13,157 nucleotides of DNA. Origin: JANNAV01 sp031384695 (lineage in GTDB: Bacteria; Pseudomonadota; Alphaproteobacteria; Rhodobacterales; Rhodobacteraceae). Positions 1-7,751 of this stretch are shown here, one piece after another. The translations under genes were made by a program, and so were the position numbers. The stretch's first letter is position 1. Every line of letters starts with the position of its first letter. The notes below the pieces were generated by a model. The model saw only the letters and a program-made list of their open reading frames with translations. It ran no database searches and had not been told where the DNA came from. Location of the stretch: the NCBI GenBank assembly GCA_031384695.1, contig JANNAV010000207.1:1-13157 (forward strand), read 5' to 3'.

Positions 1-1256
1 AGCAGGATCACCCCCAGCGTCAGCAGGCGCAGATGCGGCGCGCTGTCCACCAGATGCGCGCGGAGCGGCCCACCGGCCATCGGCCCGGTGATGAACCCCA
101 TGAACGTGGGCCCGGCGTTTTCCACGATCAGCCACAGCCAGCCGATCAGCAAGCCGCCCAGCACCGAGCCCCAGTTGTTACCCGATCCCCCGACAATCAC
201 CATCACCCAGATGAGGAAGGTAAAGCGCAGGTTGGTATAGGCGCCGGGCGTCAACTGCCCCTCCATCGAGGTGAGCATCGCGCCCGCAACCCCCACCACC
301 GCCGAGCCGATGATGAAAATCTGCAAATGCCGCCGGGTGACATCCTTGCCCATCGCACTTGCCGCCACTTCGTTGTCGCGGATCGCCCGCATCATCCGGC
401 CCCAGGGCGAATTCAGCGCCCGTTCGGACAGGAAAATCATCACCAGCAGCACCGCGCCGAACATGCCGACGTACAAAAGCTTCACCAGAATGGTCGAGGT
501 TCCCACCGGGTCCAGCCCAAGGCTTTCGGCCTGTGCCAGAAAACTTGCGCTTTTTTGCAGATCCACCTCGTAAGGCACCGGCCAGGGGCGGGGCAGGTCG
601 ATGATGTTCTTCACCCCGCGCGCCAGCCAATCCTCGTTTTTCATCACCGCCAGCACGATCTCGGCGATCCCCAACGTGGCGATTGCCAGATAATCGGCGC
701 GCAGGCCGAGTGCGGTCTTGCCAATCGCCCATGCCGCACAGCCGGCCAGCAAGCCGCCCACCGGCCAGGCAATCAGCGACGGCAGGCCCAGCCCGCCAAG
801 GTTGCCCGCCGTTGCCGGGTTGAACGCCTCAATCGCCACCGAGGCCGGATCAAAGATGGCGCGGTAAAGGAAGAAACCGCCGATCAACACCCCGGCCACC
901 ACCAGCGTGCGCATCCGCCCCTTGGCCATCCGCCCCGACAAGAACACCGCAAGCACCACCACCGCCACGCCAAACACCAGCGCAAACAGCAGTTGCGGGC
1001 CCCCTGCCGCCCAGCCCTCGGGCACCGGTTTGGCCGAGATCAGCACTACCGAAAGGCCGCCCAACGCCACCGACCCCATGATGCCGGTCGAGAAAAGCCC
1101 CGCATAGCCCCATTGCATGTTTACCCCCAGCGCCATGATCGCCGACAGGATGCCGATGATCAGGATGCCAAGGCTGAGGTTCCAGCTTTGCATAAAGCCG
1201 GTGGCCACGAACAACAGGGCGACGGCGGCAAAGAGAAACATGTTTCTTTGTGGCAT
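1..1256 (-). CDS. livM: Branched-chain amino acid/amide ABC transporter permease LivM (3' end cut by window edge)
   Basis: This is the second permease of a HAAT-type ABC importer in the inner membrane, pairing with LivH. Reading the minus strand by hand from the ATG at 1256 gives 418 open codons with no stop before the left edge. The protein is strongly hydrophobic and has the LivM hallmarks 'LRADYLAIATLGIAEI' near residues 185-200 and the cytoplasmic coupling loop 'RAIRDNEVAA' near residue 290, which contacts the ATPases. The last visible residues (LLTLGVILL) match the final membrane segment of LivM proteins, so probably only a few dozen codons are missing. The start lies one base after the livH stop, with GGGGAAC just upstream as a ribosome site, so translation is probably coupled. 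Family assignment is firm; substrate is not known. Confidence 0.93.
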   Translation of the reverse strand, partial: MPQRNMFLFAAVALLFVATGFMQSWNLSLGILIIGILSAIMALGVNMQWGYAGLFSTGIMGSVALGGLSVVLISAKPVPEGWAAGGPQLLFALVFGVAVVVLAVFLSGRMAKGRMRTLVVAGVLIGGFFLYRAIFDPASVAIEAFNPATAGNLGGLGLPSLIAWPVGGLLAGCAAWAIGKTALGLRADYLAIATLGIAEIVLAVMKNEDWLARGVKNIIDLPRPWPVPYEVDLQKSASFLAQAESLGLDPVGTSTILVKLLYVGMFGAVLLVMIFLSERALNSPWGRMMRAIRDNEVAASAMGKDVTRRHLQIFIIGSAVVGVAGAMLTSMEGQLTPGAYTNLRFTFLIWVMVIVGGSGNNWGSVLGGLLIGWLWLIVENAGPTFMGFITGPMAGGPLRAHLVDSAPHLRLLTLGVIL

Positions 1257-1257
1257 C

Positions 1258-2262
1258 TCAGTTCCCCTTGAACAGGCCGGTGGGTTTCACCAGCAGCACG
1301 ATGATCAATATCGAAAAGCTGACCGCGAATTTGTAGTCGGTGGACAGCAGTTGCACCAGACCGTCCGGTGCCAGGCTGTCGGGCAGCAGATACCCCAGCA
1401 CCTTTTTCCAGGCATAGGTTACGAACACTTCGGAATAGGCCACCACGAACCCGCCGACAATCGCGCCGATCGGGCTGCCAAGACCGCCAACGATGGCGGC
1501 CGAAAAGATCGGCAGCAACAGCGCGAAATAGGTGAAGGGGCGGTAGGATTTATCAAGGCCGTAAAGCGTGCCCGCCACCACCATCAGGGCCGCCGCGATG
1601 ATCCATGTCACCTGCACCACCCGGTCGGGGTTGATCCCCGACAGCAGCGCCAGATCCTCGTTATCGGAAAACGCCCGCATCGATTTGCCGGTGCGGGTTT
1701 TTTGCAAAAACCAGAACAGCGCCACCATGCAGACCACCGCCGCCACCAGCGTCACCGCCGTGGTGGTCTTGATCGCCAGCGATTCCGCCAGCCCCGACCA
1801 TTCCTTGAACGCCTTCGGCTCCAGCAAGAACCGCTCGCCATCGGCAAAGTTCTGCTCTTTCACCCCGATGATCAGACGCACCACGCCGTTCATCACGAAC
1901 ATCACGCCGGTGGAGACGATCACCAGAATGATCGGCTTGGCTTTTTGCTTGCGGTAGAACTTGTACACCACGCGGTCGGTGCCCAGCACCAGCAGGGATG
2001 TCACCACAATCGCAAACGGCAGCGCCAGCAGGGCCGTCGGCAAGGGGCCAAAGTTGATGCCCAGCGACTGGAACCACCACGTCAGCAAGATCACAATGGC
2101 GGTGCCGAACGCCATGGTATCGCCCTGCGCAAAGTTCGAGAACCGCAGGATCGAATAGATCAGCGTCGCCCCCAGCGCCCCAAGTGCCAGTTGCGCGCCA
2201 TAAGCCGCGCCGGGAATGAAGACGTAGTTCAGAAAGGCCACCAGGGCGTTCAGAAAGTCCAT
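1258..2262 (-). CDS. livH: Branched-chain amino acid/amide ABC transporter permease LivH
   Basis: This is an inner-membrane permease of 334 residues, somewhat longer than typical LivH proteins (about 290-310), with roughly eight hydrophobic segments. The N-terminal 'YGAQLALGALGATLIYSILRF' region followed by 'SNFAQGD' near residues 41-47 is the usual LivH signature. The coupling loop is 'RAFSDNEDLALLSGIN' near residue 200, followed by the glycine-rich 'AAIVGGLGSPIGAIVGG' segment near 260-275. The gene begins three bases after the livF stop and ends one base before livM, so the four downstream genes are almost certainly one transcript. It forms the translocation pore with LivM. Substrate specificity cannot be read from the permease. 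Confidence 0.95.
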   Translation of the reverse strand: MDFLNALVAFLNYVFIPGAAYGAQLALGALGATLIYSILRFSNFAQGDTMAFGTAIVILLTWWFQSLGINFGPLPTALLALPFAIVVTSLLVLGTDRVVYKFYRKQKAKPIILVIVSTGVMFVMNGVVRLIIGVKEQNFADGERFLLEPKAFKEWSGLAESLAIKTTTAVTLVAAVVCMVALFWFLQKTRTGKSMRAFSDNEDLALLSGINPDRVVQVTWIIAAALMVVAGTLYGLDKSYRPFTYFALLLPIFSAAIVGGLGSPIGAIVGGFVVAYSEVFVTYAWKKVLGYLLPDSLAPDGLVQLLSTDYKFAVSFSILIIVLLVKPTGLFKGN

Positions 2263-2265
2263 ATC

Positions 2266-2976
2266 TCAACCCCCCAGGAATGAGCGGCGCACCTCGGGGT
2301 CCGCCAGAAGTGCCTTGCCGGTATCGGTAAAGCGGTTGGTGCCCTGCACCAGAACATAGCCTTTGTCAGCGATATCAAGGGCTTGGCGTGCGTTCTGCTC
2401 CACCATCAGGATAGAGATGCCGGTGCGGGCCACCTCGATGATACGGTCAAAAAGTTCGTCCATCACAATCGGGCTGACGCCTGCGGTAGGCTCGTCCAGC
2501 ATCAAAACCTTGGGTTGCGTCATCAAGGCCCGCCCCACCGCCACCTGCTGGCGCTGCCCGCCGGATAACTCGCCCGCCGCCTGATAGCGTTTTTGCTTCA
2601 GGATCGGGAACAGATCATAAATCTGGCCGATGGTTTCCTGAATGTTGTCGCGGCGCAAAAACGCCCCCATTTCCAGATTTTCCTCCACCGTCATGGTGGT
2701 GAAGATGTTCGAGGTTTGCGGCACAAAGGCCATGCCTTTGGCGACCCGCGCCTGCGGTGTCAGTCTGGTGATGTCCTCGCCCTCCAGCAGCACCCGGCCG
2801 CCGCGCAGGTTCAGCATGCCGAACACCGCCTTCATGGCGGTGGATTTGCCAGCACCATTGGGGCCGACGATCACCGCAATCTCGCCTTTATCCACCGCGA
2901 TGGTGCAGGCGTGCAGGATGTCAACCGGGCCGTAGCCGCCGGTCATCGCCTCGCCGATCAGGAAGGGGTCAGCCAT
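2266..2976 (-). CDS. livF: Branched-chain amino acid/amide ABC transporter ATP-binding protein LivF
   Basis: This cytoplasmic ATPase subunit has 236 residues, the normal length for LivF. Visible motifs are Walker A GPNGAGKST at 38-46, Q-loop Gln87, ABC signature LSGGQ at 137-141, and Walker B with catalytic Glu in 'VLMLDEPT' at 158-164. The segment 'VEQNARQA' near 192-199 puts Gln where most ABC ATPases have the H-loop His; this is the usual LivF form, not a defect, and separates it from LivG. The ATG at 2976 overlaps the livG stop by eight bases and is preceded by a strong AAGGAGG six bases upstream. It powers the LivH-LivM channel as a heterodimer with LivG. Confidence 0.96.
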   Translation of the reverse strand: MADPFLIGEAMTGGYGPVDILHACTIAVDKGEIAVIVGPNGAGKSTAMKAVFGMLNLRGGRVLLEGEDITRLTPQARVAKGMAFVPQTSNIFTTMTVEENLEMGAFLRRDNIQETIGQIYDLFPILKQKRYQAAGELSGGQRQQVAVGRALMTQPKVLMLDEPTAGVSPIVMDELFDRIIEVARTGISILMVEQNARQALDIADKGYVLVQGTNRFTDTGKALLADPEVRRSFLGG

Positions 2977-3757
2977 GCGCGGCCTCCTTCGCCTTGTTCT
3001 TCAAGCCGGTGCCCAGATAGGCCTCGATCACCCGCTCGTCGTTCTTCACTTCCTGAATGGTGCCCTGGGCCAGCACCTTGCCTTCGGCCATGCAGATCAC
3101 CGGGTTGCACAGGCGGCCGATGAAATCCATGTCATGCTCGATGACGCAAAAGGTATAGCCGCGCTCCTTGTTCAGGCGGATGATCGCATCACCGATGGTG
3201 TTCAAGAGGGTGCGGTTCACGCCCGCGCCAACCTCGTCGAGAAACACGATCTTGGCATCCACCATCATGGTGCGCCCCAGTTCCAGCAGCTTTTTCTGCC
3301 CGCCCGAGATGTTGCCGGCCCGGCTGTCGGCCAGATGGGTGATGGTCAGAAACTCCAGCACCTCGTCGGCCTGCTCACGCAGGCGCTTTTCCTCGGCGGC
3401 CACGGTGGCGCGGTTGAAACAGGCGTTCCACAGGCTTTCACCCGATTGGGCCGCAGGCACCATCATCAGGTTTTCGCGCACCGTCATCGAGGAAAACTCG
3501 TGTGCGATCTGAAAGGTGCGCAGCAGGCCCTTGGCGAATAATTCATGCGGCGGCAGGCCGGTGATATCCTCGCCGTCCATATGGACCCGCCCCGATGTGG
3601 GCGGCAATCGGCCCGCGATCACGTTGAAAAGCGTGGTTTTTCCCGCGCCATTGGGGCCGATCAGCCCGGTGATCGAACCGGTGCCGATCTTGAGTGTGGC
3701 CCCGTCAACGGCTTTGAAACCGCCGAAATGCTTGTGCAAGTCTTCGACAACAATCAT
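2969..3757 (-). CDS. livG: Branched-chain amino acid/amide ABC transporter ATP-binding protein LivG
   Basis: This is the partner ATPase of LivF, 262 residues from the chosen start. Motifs are Walker A GPNGAGKTT at 34-42, Q-loop Gln83, signature ISGGQ at 150-154, Walker B ending 'VFLDE' with Glu175, and H-loop His209 in 'VIEHDMDF'. The reading frame is open further upstream to 3823, but those 22 extra codons show no ABC homology and the ATG at 3757 has AGGGGG six bases before it, so I start there. After the Walker B Glu the sequence reads V-G-A-G-V-N rather than the common P-A-A-G-L-N. The C-terminal 'EAYLGTG' tail is typical of LivG. The stop overlaps livF by eight bases, which suggests coupled translation. 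Confidence 0.96.
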   Translation of the reverse strand: MIVVEDLHKHFGGFKAVDGATLKIGTGSITGLIGPNGAGKTTLFNVIAGRLPPTSGRVHMDGEDITGLPPHELFAKGLLRTFQIAHEFSSMTVRENLMMVPAAQSGESLWNACFNRATVAAEEKRLREQADEVLEFLTITHLADSRAGNISGGQKKLLELGRTMMVDAKIVFLDEVGAGVNRTLLNTIGDAIIRLNKERGYTFCVIEHDMDFIGRLCNPVICMAEGKVLAQGTIQEVKNDERVIEAYLGTGLKNKAKEAAHG

Positions 3758-3763
3758 CTGTTT

Positions 3764-3769
3764 CCCCCT
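3764..3769 (-). promoter_or_regulatory. Ribosome binding site that fixes the livG start
   Basis: AGGGGG on the minus strand sits six bases before the ATG at 3757. No comparable Shine-Dalgarno sequence was noticed before the upstream in-frame ATG at 3823. This favours the 262-residue LivG over the 284-residue version. Confidence 0.75.
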
Positions 3770-3823
3770 GTTGCCCGCATCTTTTCGCCCGATCAGAGCG
3801 CCGTGCAGGTCCACAATGTGCAA

Positions 3824-3847
3824 CGGCCCGGGCTTGCACCCAGGCCG
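3824..3847 (-). promoter_or_regulatory. Intercistronic hairpin between the binding-protein gene and livG
   Basis: On the transcript strand the arms CGGCCTGGG and CCCGGGCCG form nine pairs (one G-U) around the six-base loop TGCAAG, starting 26 bases after the binding-protein stop. An alternative overlapping pairing (GTGCAA with TTGCAC) covers part of the same bases. No U-run follows, so it is not a standard Rho-independent terminator. Hairpins here commonly protect the abundant binding-protein transcript or partly attenuate the downstream genes; that role is inference. Confidence 0.6.
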
Positions 3848-3873
3848 CCTTGGTATTCTAACGCGTCAGCCGA

Positions 3874-5064
3874 TCAACGGAAGGTCACGGTTTCGTACTT
3901 GCCGCCTTTGACCTCGAACTGGCGATACCGGCCAGCGCTTTCGCCCGGTCCGATCAGTTCCACGCCCGATGCGCCGTCATAGTCGATGTCGGTGCCGGCC
4001 GCGAGCAGTTCCAGCGCCTTGCCGATCTCACCCGGCAGGATCTTTTCGCCCGGTGCGTTGGCCACATCCATGATCTTGGCTTTGTAAACGGCGGGGTCAG
4101 ACGAGCCCGCAGCCTGCATCGCCAGCATGATCAGGGCTGCGGCGTCATAGGATTCGCTGGAATAAGGCGAGGACGCATCAAACGGCGCCACGTTGGTTTT
4201 GCCCATTTCCAGCAGGATCGCGGCACCGGCCGAATCCGACTGTGCAACCTGGCCGTAAGAGCCATCCAAAGCCGGGCCGATGGCGATTGGCAGGTTGTCG
4301 CCAACCATGCCGCCCGGCAAACCGAACTGGGTGAAAGCGCCGGTATCCAGCGAGTTCTGGATGATGCCCTTGCCGCCCTGATCAAGATAGCCCGCCACAA
4401 CCAGCAGATCGCCACCCGCCGCAGCCAATGCCGCCACTTCGGCCGAATAATCGGCCTTGCCGTCTTCGTGGCTGGTGTTGATCGTCACCGCGCCGCCCTT
4501 GGCGATAAAGGCGTTGGCAATCGCGTCGGACAGGCCCTTGCCGTAATCGTTGTTGGTATAGGTCAGCGCGATCGACTTCACGCCTTTTTCCATCAGAACG
4601 TCGGCCATCACTTCGCCTTCGCGCGCATCCGACGGTGCGGTGCGGAAGAACAGCCCGTCATCTTCGGCGGTGGAGAGGGCAGGCGAGGTTGCCGACGGCG
4701 AAACCATCACGATGCCGTTCGGGCGGGCCACGTTCTGCAACACCGCACCGGTTACACCCGAGCAGTCGCCGCCAACCATGCCTTTGATGCCATCGGCCGA
4801 TACCAGACGCTCGGCTGCGGTCACACCGGCGGCGCTGTCGCCACAGGTGCTATCGGCGCGCACGGGAACGAACACCATGCCGTTAAGTGCCTTGCCCGAA
4901 GCATTGGCTTCGGTCATCGCCATTTCAGCCGCATTGGCCATATGGCCGGTCAGCGATTCGATTGGCCCGGTAAAGCCGATCAGGATACCGATTTTCACGT
5001 CTTCAGCAGCAGCAGCACCAACCATCAGCGCCGAAGCGGCTGTGGCCAAAAGTAGTTTTTTCAT
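3874..5064 (-). CDS. Periplasmic substrate-binding protein of a Liv/HAAT-type ABC transporter (LivK/LivJ-like)
   Basis: This 396-residue secreted receptor delivers substrate to LivH-LivM. A signal peptide is clear: KK near the N-terminus, a hydrophobic stretch at 4-19 and a cleavage site after Ala20 (AAAA then EDVKIG). The mature start 'VKIGILIGFTGPIE' is typical of type I periplasmic-binding-protein folds of the Peripla_BP_6 class. Cys74 and Cys101 are placed like the disulphide of LivJ/LivK. 'VSPSATSPAL' near 121-130 corresponds to the substrate-binding serine/threonine loop. The ATG has GGGAG six bases upstream. It is the first gene of the operon, transcribed away from the regulator end at 5204. 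Leucine/isoleucine/valine is only one possibility: this family also binds amides, urea, and other amino acids. Confidence 0.93.
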   Translation of the reverse strand: MKKLLLATAASALMVGAAAAEDVKIGILIGFTGPIESLTGHMANAAEMAMTEANASGKALNGMVFVPVRADSTCGDSAAGVTAAERLVSADGIKGMVGGDCSGVTGAVLQNVARPNGIVMVSPSATSPALSTAEDDGLFFRTAPSDAREGEVMADVLMEKGVKSIALTYTNNDYGKGLSDAIANAFIAKGGAVTINTSHEDGKADYSAEVAALAAAGGDLLVVAGYLDQGGKGIIQNSLDTGAFTQFGLPGGMVGDNLPIAIGPALDGSYGQVAQSDSAGAAILLEMGKTNVAPFDASSPYSSESYDAAALIMLAMQAAGSSDPAVYKAKIMDVANAPGEKILPGEIGKALELLAAGTDIDYDGASGVELIGPGESAGRYRQFEVKGGKYETVTFR

Positions 5065-5180
5065 TGTTAGCTCCCATATTGGATATCAATCCTGCCGGGC
5101 AGCCTAGAGTGCGTTTGCTCAAAAGAAAAGCACATTGAAATGCTTGCCGGGTAAAGTTACCGCGTGAAGGGCGGCGGCGG

Positions 5181-5199
5181 ATTGCCCGCTTGAGGCAAT
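5181..5199 (-). terminator. Possible weak hairpin after the GlxA-family regulator gene
   Basis: ATTGCC and GGCAAT pair over six bases with a seven-base loop, four bases beyond the regulator stop at 5204. There is no U-tract, so termination here would be weak or Rho-assisted. Read-through into the transporter operon is therefore possible. Confidence 0.3.
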
Positions 5200-5203
5200 G
5201 GTT

Positions 5204-6229
5204 TCAGATCGAAAGCCGCAGGGGGATGGCGGGTGAAGGCATGCCTTGGGTGCCCCGTTCGCGGTAGGGGGTGGTGTTGTAATGGCTGCGGTAGCATTTC
5301 GAGAAATGCGACGGGCTGGCAAAACCGCAGGCGAGTGCGACGTTGATCACGCTCATATCGGTCTGCATCAGCAGATTGCGGGCCTTCAGCAGGCGCAGCT
5401 CCATATAATAGCGTTTGGGGCTGCGGTTCAGGTATCTGCGGAACAGCCGTTCCAACTGCCGGGTGCTCATCCCCACCTCTTCGGCCAGATCGGCAGGGCT
5501 CATCGGATCTTCGATGTTGCCCTCCATCATCTGGATAACTTGGCTCAGCTTCGGATGCCGCACCCCGATTCGGGTGGGGATGGACAGGCGCTGGGTATCC
5601 TGATCGGTGCGGATGGTGGAATAGATCATCAGGTCGGCCACGGTGTTGGCCATATCCTCGCCCTGATCGGCGGCGATAATCTTTAACATCAGATCAATGG
5701 ACGAGATCCCCCCCGCCGTGGACCAGCGGTTGCCGTCCATCACGAACACCGATTTCGTCAGCTTTACATCCTGAAACTCTTCGATAAAGCCGTCCTGATT
5801 TTCCCAATGGATGGTGGCCTTCTTGCCGTCCAGCAGGCCGGCCTTGGCAAGCGCATAGGCGCCCGTGCACAACCCGCCAATCGCCACCCCGCGCCGCGAC
5901 ACCCGGCGCAGCCAGCCGATCACCGCTTTGGTGGCCGTGCGCTGAATTTCCATGCCGCCGCAGACCAGCACGATATCGTCACGGTCCACCTCGTCCAAGC
6001 CCATATCCAGCTTGAACGTCGCCCCGTTGGAACAGGTTTTCTCGACCCCGCCTTCGCCCGCCAGAACCCAGGAATAGATCGGCTCCTCCGCCGCGTGATT
6101 GGTCAGGCGCAGCGGCTCGATTGCGCCCGCAAAGTTGATCATGGTGAAGCGGTCCAGCAACAGGAACACAAACCGCTTGGGTGCCACGGCTTTCGCAATA
6201 TTTGTGGCCTTGCGCTGAAGTATGGGCAT
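5204..6229 (-). CDS. GlxA-family transcriptional regulator (DJ-1/PfpI-like domain plus AraC-type DNA-binding domain)
   Basis: This 341-residue regulator has a DJ-1/PfpI-like sensor domain at about 19-190. The nucleophile-elbow cysteine is in 'GGLCTGAYALAKAGLLDG' (Cys121), followed by 'ATIHWEN' at 138-144. This pattern is shared with the GbdR/CdhR/ArgR group of amine and amino-acid catabolism regulators. The C-terminal AraC domain covers about 225-325, with helix-turn-helix segments near 246-266 and 294-315 ('INVALACGFASPSHFSKCYR'). The family senses small amines or amino acids without needing enzyme activity. It lies upstream of and co-directional with the Liv-type operon, so it may regulate that operon or be read together with it; this is inference. 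Its start at 6229 has only a weak AGG-type ribosome site. It diverges from aroG. Confidence 0.93.
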   Translation of the reverse strand: MPILQRKATNIAKAVAPKRFVFLLLDRFTMINFAGAIEPLRLTNHAAEEPIYSWVLAGEGGVEKTCSNGATFKLDMGLDEVDRDDIVLVCGGMEIQRTATKAVIGWLRRVSRRGVAIGGLCTGAYALAKAGLLDGKKATIHWENQDGFIEEFQDVKLTKSVFVMDGNRWSTAGGISSIDLMLKIIAADQGEDMANTVADLMIYSTIRTDQDTQRLSIPTRIGVRHPKLSQVIQMMEGNIEDPMSPADLAEEVGMSTRQLERLFRRYLNRSPKRYYMELRLLKARNLLMQTDMSVINVALACGFASPSHFSKCYRSHYNTTPYRERGTQGMPSPAIPLRLSI

Positions 6230-6248
6230 CTTGCGACCTGTTCATGTC

Positions 6249-6267
6249 GTTTCCAGCGCAAGGAAAC
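6249..6267. promoter_or_regulatory. Inverted repeat upstream of the GlxA-family regulator (candidate operator)
   Basis: GTTTCC and GGAAAC form a perfect 6-bp inverted repeat with a 7-base centre, 19 bases before the regulator ATG at 6229. It sits in the 151-base divergent interval shared with aroG. It could be an operator, for example for autoregulation, or a small leader hairpin; nothing in the sequence says which protein binds. Confidence 0.35.
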
Positions 6268-6322
6268 AGGAATCGCGTCGCGCCGCAAGCGCAATCCGTC
6301 GCTTTATGTCGGCTTTCGCTCT

Positions 6323-6350
6323 TTGCTTCCGCGCCGATACTCCATATATC
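6323..6350 (+). promoter_or_regulatory. Probable sigma-70-type promoter of aroG
   Basis: TTGCTT at 6323-6328 and TATATC at 6345-6350 are separated by 16 bases. Transcription would start near 6357, giving a short leader of about 24 bases before the aroG ATG. This is the best hexamer pair I see in the interval. Confidence 0.5.
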
Positions 6351-6368
6351 CGCAGCCATTGCTCAATG

Positions 6369-6373
6369 AGGGG
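6369..6373 (+). promoter_or_regulatory. Ribosome binding site deciding the aroG start
   Basis: AGGGG lies seven bases before the ATG at 6381. The frame is open upstream to 6222, but that extension has no family resemblance and would overlap the promoter and the divergent regulator's start. Confidence 0.75.
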
Positions 6374-6380
6374 AATTCCC

Positions 6381-7751
6381 ATGACCAAAGGCTGGACAAA
6401 GTCGGACTGGCGCGCGAAACCGCGTATCCAGATGCCCGATTATCCCGATACCGAAGCCCTGAACGCCGCCGAGGCGCAACTGGCCAAGTATCCGCCGCTG
6501 GTGTTTGCGGGCGAGGCGCGCAAGCTGAAAAAGCAGCTGGCTTTGGCGGCGGAGGGCAAAGCGTTTTTGCTTCAAGGCGGCGATTGCGCCGAAAGTTTCG
6601 CCGAGTTTTCGGCTGATAACATTCGCGACACCTTTCGCGTCATGCTGCAAATGGCGGTGGTGCTGACTTACGGTGCCAAGGTGCCGGTGATCAAGGTGGG
6701 GCGGATGGCGGGGCAGTTTGCCAAGCCGCGCTCGGCGCCCACCGAGATTATCGACGGCGTGGAATACCCGTCCTACCGGGGCGATATCATCAACGGCTTT
6801 GATGCCACGCCCGAAGCGCGGATGCCCGATCCGCAGCGCATGTTGCAGGCCTACACGCAAGCCGCAGCCTCGCTGAACCTGTTGCGGGCGTTCTCCACCG
6901 GCGGTTTTGCCGATATCCACCGGGTGCATTCCTGGACCCTCGGCTTTGCCGAACATGACAAGGCCGAACGCTACCGCGAGCTGTCCAACCGCATTTCGGA
7001 CGCGCTGGATTTCATGAATGCGGCCGGGGTCAATTCCGATACCTCGCCCAGCCTTTCGACCGTCGATTTCTATACCAGCCACGAGTCGCTGCTGCTGGAA
7101 TACGAAGAGGCGCTGTGCCGGGTGGACAGCATCACCGGCCAGAACGTGGCGGGTTCCGGCCATATGATCTGGATCGGCGACCGCACCCGCCAGCCTGACG
7201 GTGCGCATGTGGAATTTGCGCGCGGTGTGCTGAACCCGATCGGGCTGAAATGCGGCCCCACCACCTCTGCTGATGATCTGAAGGTGCTGATGGCCAAGCT
7301 GAACCCCGCCAACGAGCCGGGGCGGCTGACGCTGATTGCGCGGTTTGGCGCGGGCCGCGTGGGGGAAAACCTGCCGCGCCTGATCAAGGCGGTGCGTGAG
7401 GAGGGGGCGCAGGTGGTGTGGTCCTGCGATCCGATGCATGGCAACACCATCAAGGCGGCGTCGGGCTATAAAACCCGGCCCTTCGATTCGGTGCTGCGCG
7501 AAGTGCGCGAGTTCTTTGCCATCCACAAGGCCGAGGCCACGGTTCCCGGCGGGGTGCATTTCGAGATGACCGGCAAGGACGTGACCGAATGCACCGGCGG
7601 TTTGCGCGCGGTTACCGACGAGGATCTGTCGGATCGCTATCACACCGCCTGCGATCCGCGCCTCAATGCCTCGCAATCGCTGGAACTGGCGTTTCTGGTG
7701 GCCGAAGAGTTGTCGTCACAACGCGAAGCCGCCCGGCGCGTGGCACTCTGA
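6381..7751 (+). CDS. aroG: Class II 3-deoxy-7-phosphoheptulonate (DAHP) synthase
   Basis: This cytoplasmic enzyme joins phosphoenolpyruvate and erythrose 4-phosphate, the first step of the shikimate pathway to aromatic amino acids. The 456 residues match the plant/Mycobacterium class II length (about 460). All four metal ligands are visible: Cys69 in 'LLQGGDCAESF', His353 in 'SCDPMHGNT', Glu395 in 'GGVHFEMTG' and Asp425 in 'ACDPRLN', with the same spacing as Cys87, His369, Glu411 and Asp441 of the M. tuberculosis enzyme. The 'KVGRMAGQFAKPRS' segment near 105-118 is also typical of the class. The gene stands alone, without other aro genes nearby. Whether it is feedback-inhibited cannot be read from motifs. 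Its stop codon abuts the stop of the converging PAS gene with no base between. Confidence 0.97.
   Translation: MTKGWTKSDWRAKPRIQMPDYPDTEALNAAEAQLAKYPPLVFAGEARKLKKQLALAAEGKAFLLQGGDCAESFAEFSADNIRDTFRVMLQMAVVLTYGAKVPVIKVGRMAGQFAKPRSAPTEIIDGVEYPSYRGDIINGFDATPEARMPDPQRMLQAYTQAAASLNLLRAFSTGGFADIHRVHSWTLGFAEHDKAERYRELSNRISDALDFMNAAGVNSDTSPSLSTVDFYTSHESLLLEYEEALCRVDSITGQNVAGSGHMIWIGDRTRQPDGAHVEFARGVLNPIGLKCGPTTSADDLKVLMAKLNPANEPGRLTLIARFGAGRVGENLPRLIKAVREEGAQVVWSCDPMHGNTIKAASGYKTRPFDSVLREVREFFAIHKAEATVPGGVHFEMTGKDVTECTGGLRAVTDEDLSDRYHTACDPRLNASQSLELAFLVAEELSSQREAARRVAL

Noticed and set aside
33..1271. Long plus-strand frame of 412 codons at the left edge
   Set aside because: It is antisense to livM and livH, rich in His, Arg and Gln as expected for the complement of a GC-rich gene, and has no family resemblance.
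1117..2283. Plus-strand frame of 388 codons
   Set aside because: Antisense shadow of livH with the same low-complexity His/Gln/Arg composition; LivH on the other strand has clear motifs.
5119..5322. Minus-strand 67-codon frame near the regulator's 3' end
   Set aside because: It overlaps the AraC domain of the regulator in another frame, with no ribosome site or recognisable motif.
6363..7676. Minus-strand frame of 437 codons
   Set aside because: Antisense to the class II DAHP synthase, whose four metal ligands and length are convincing.
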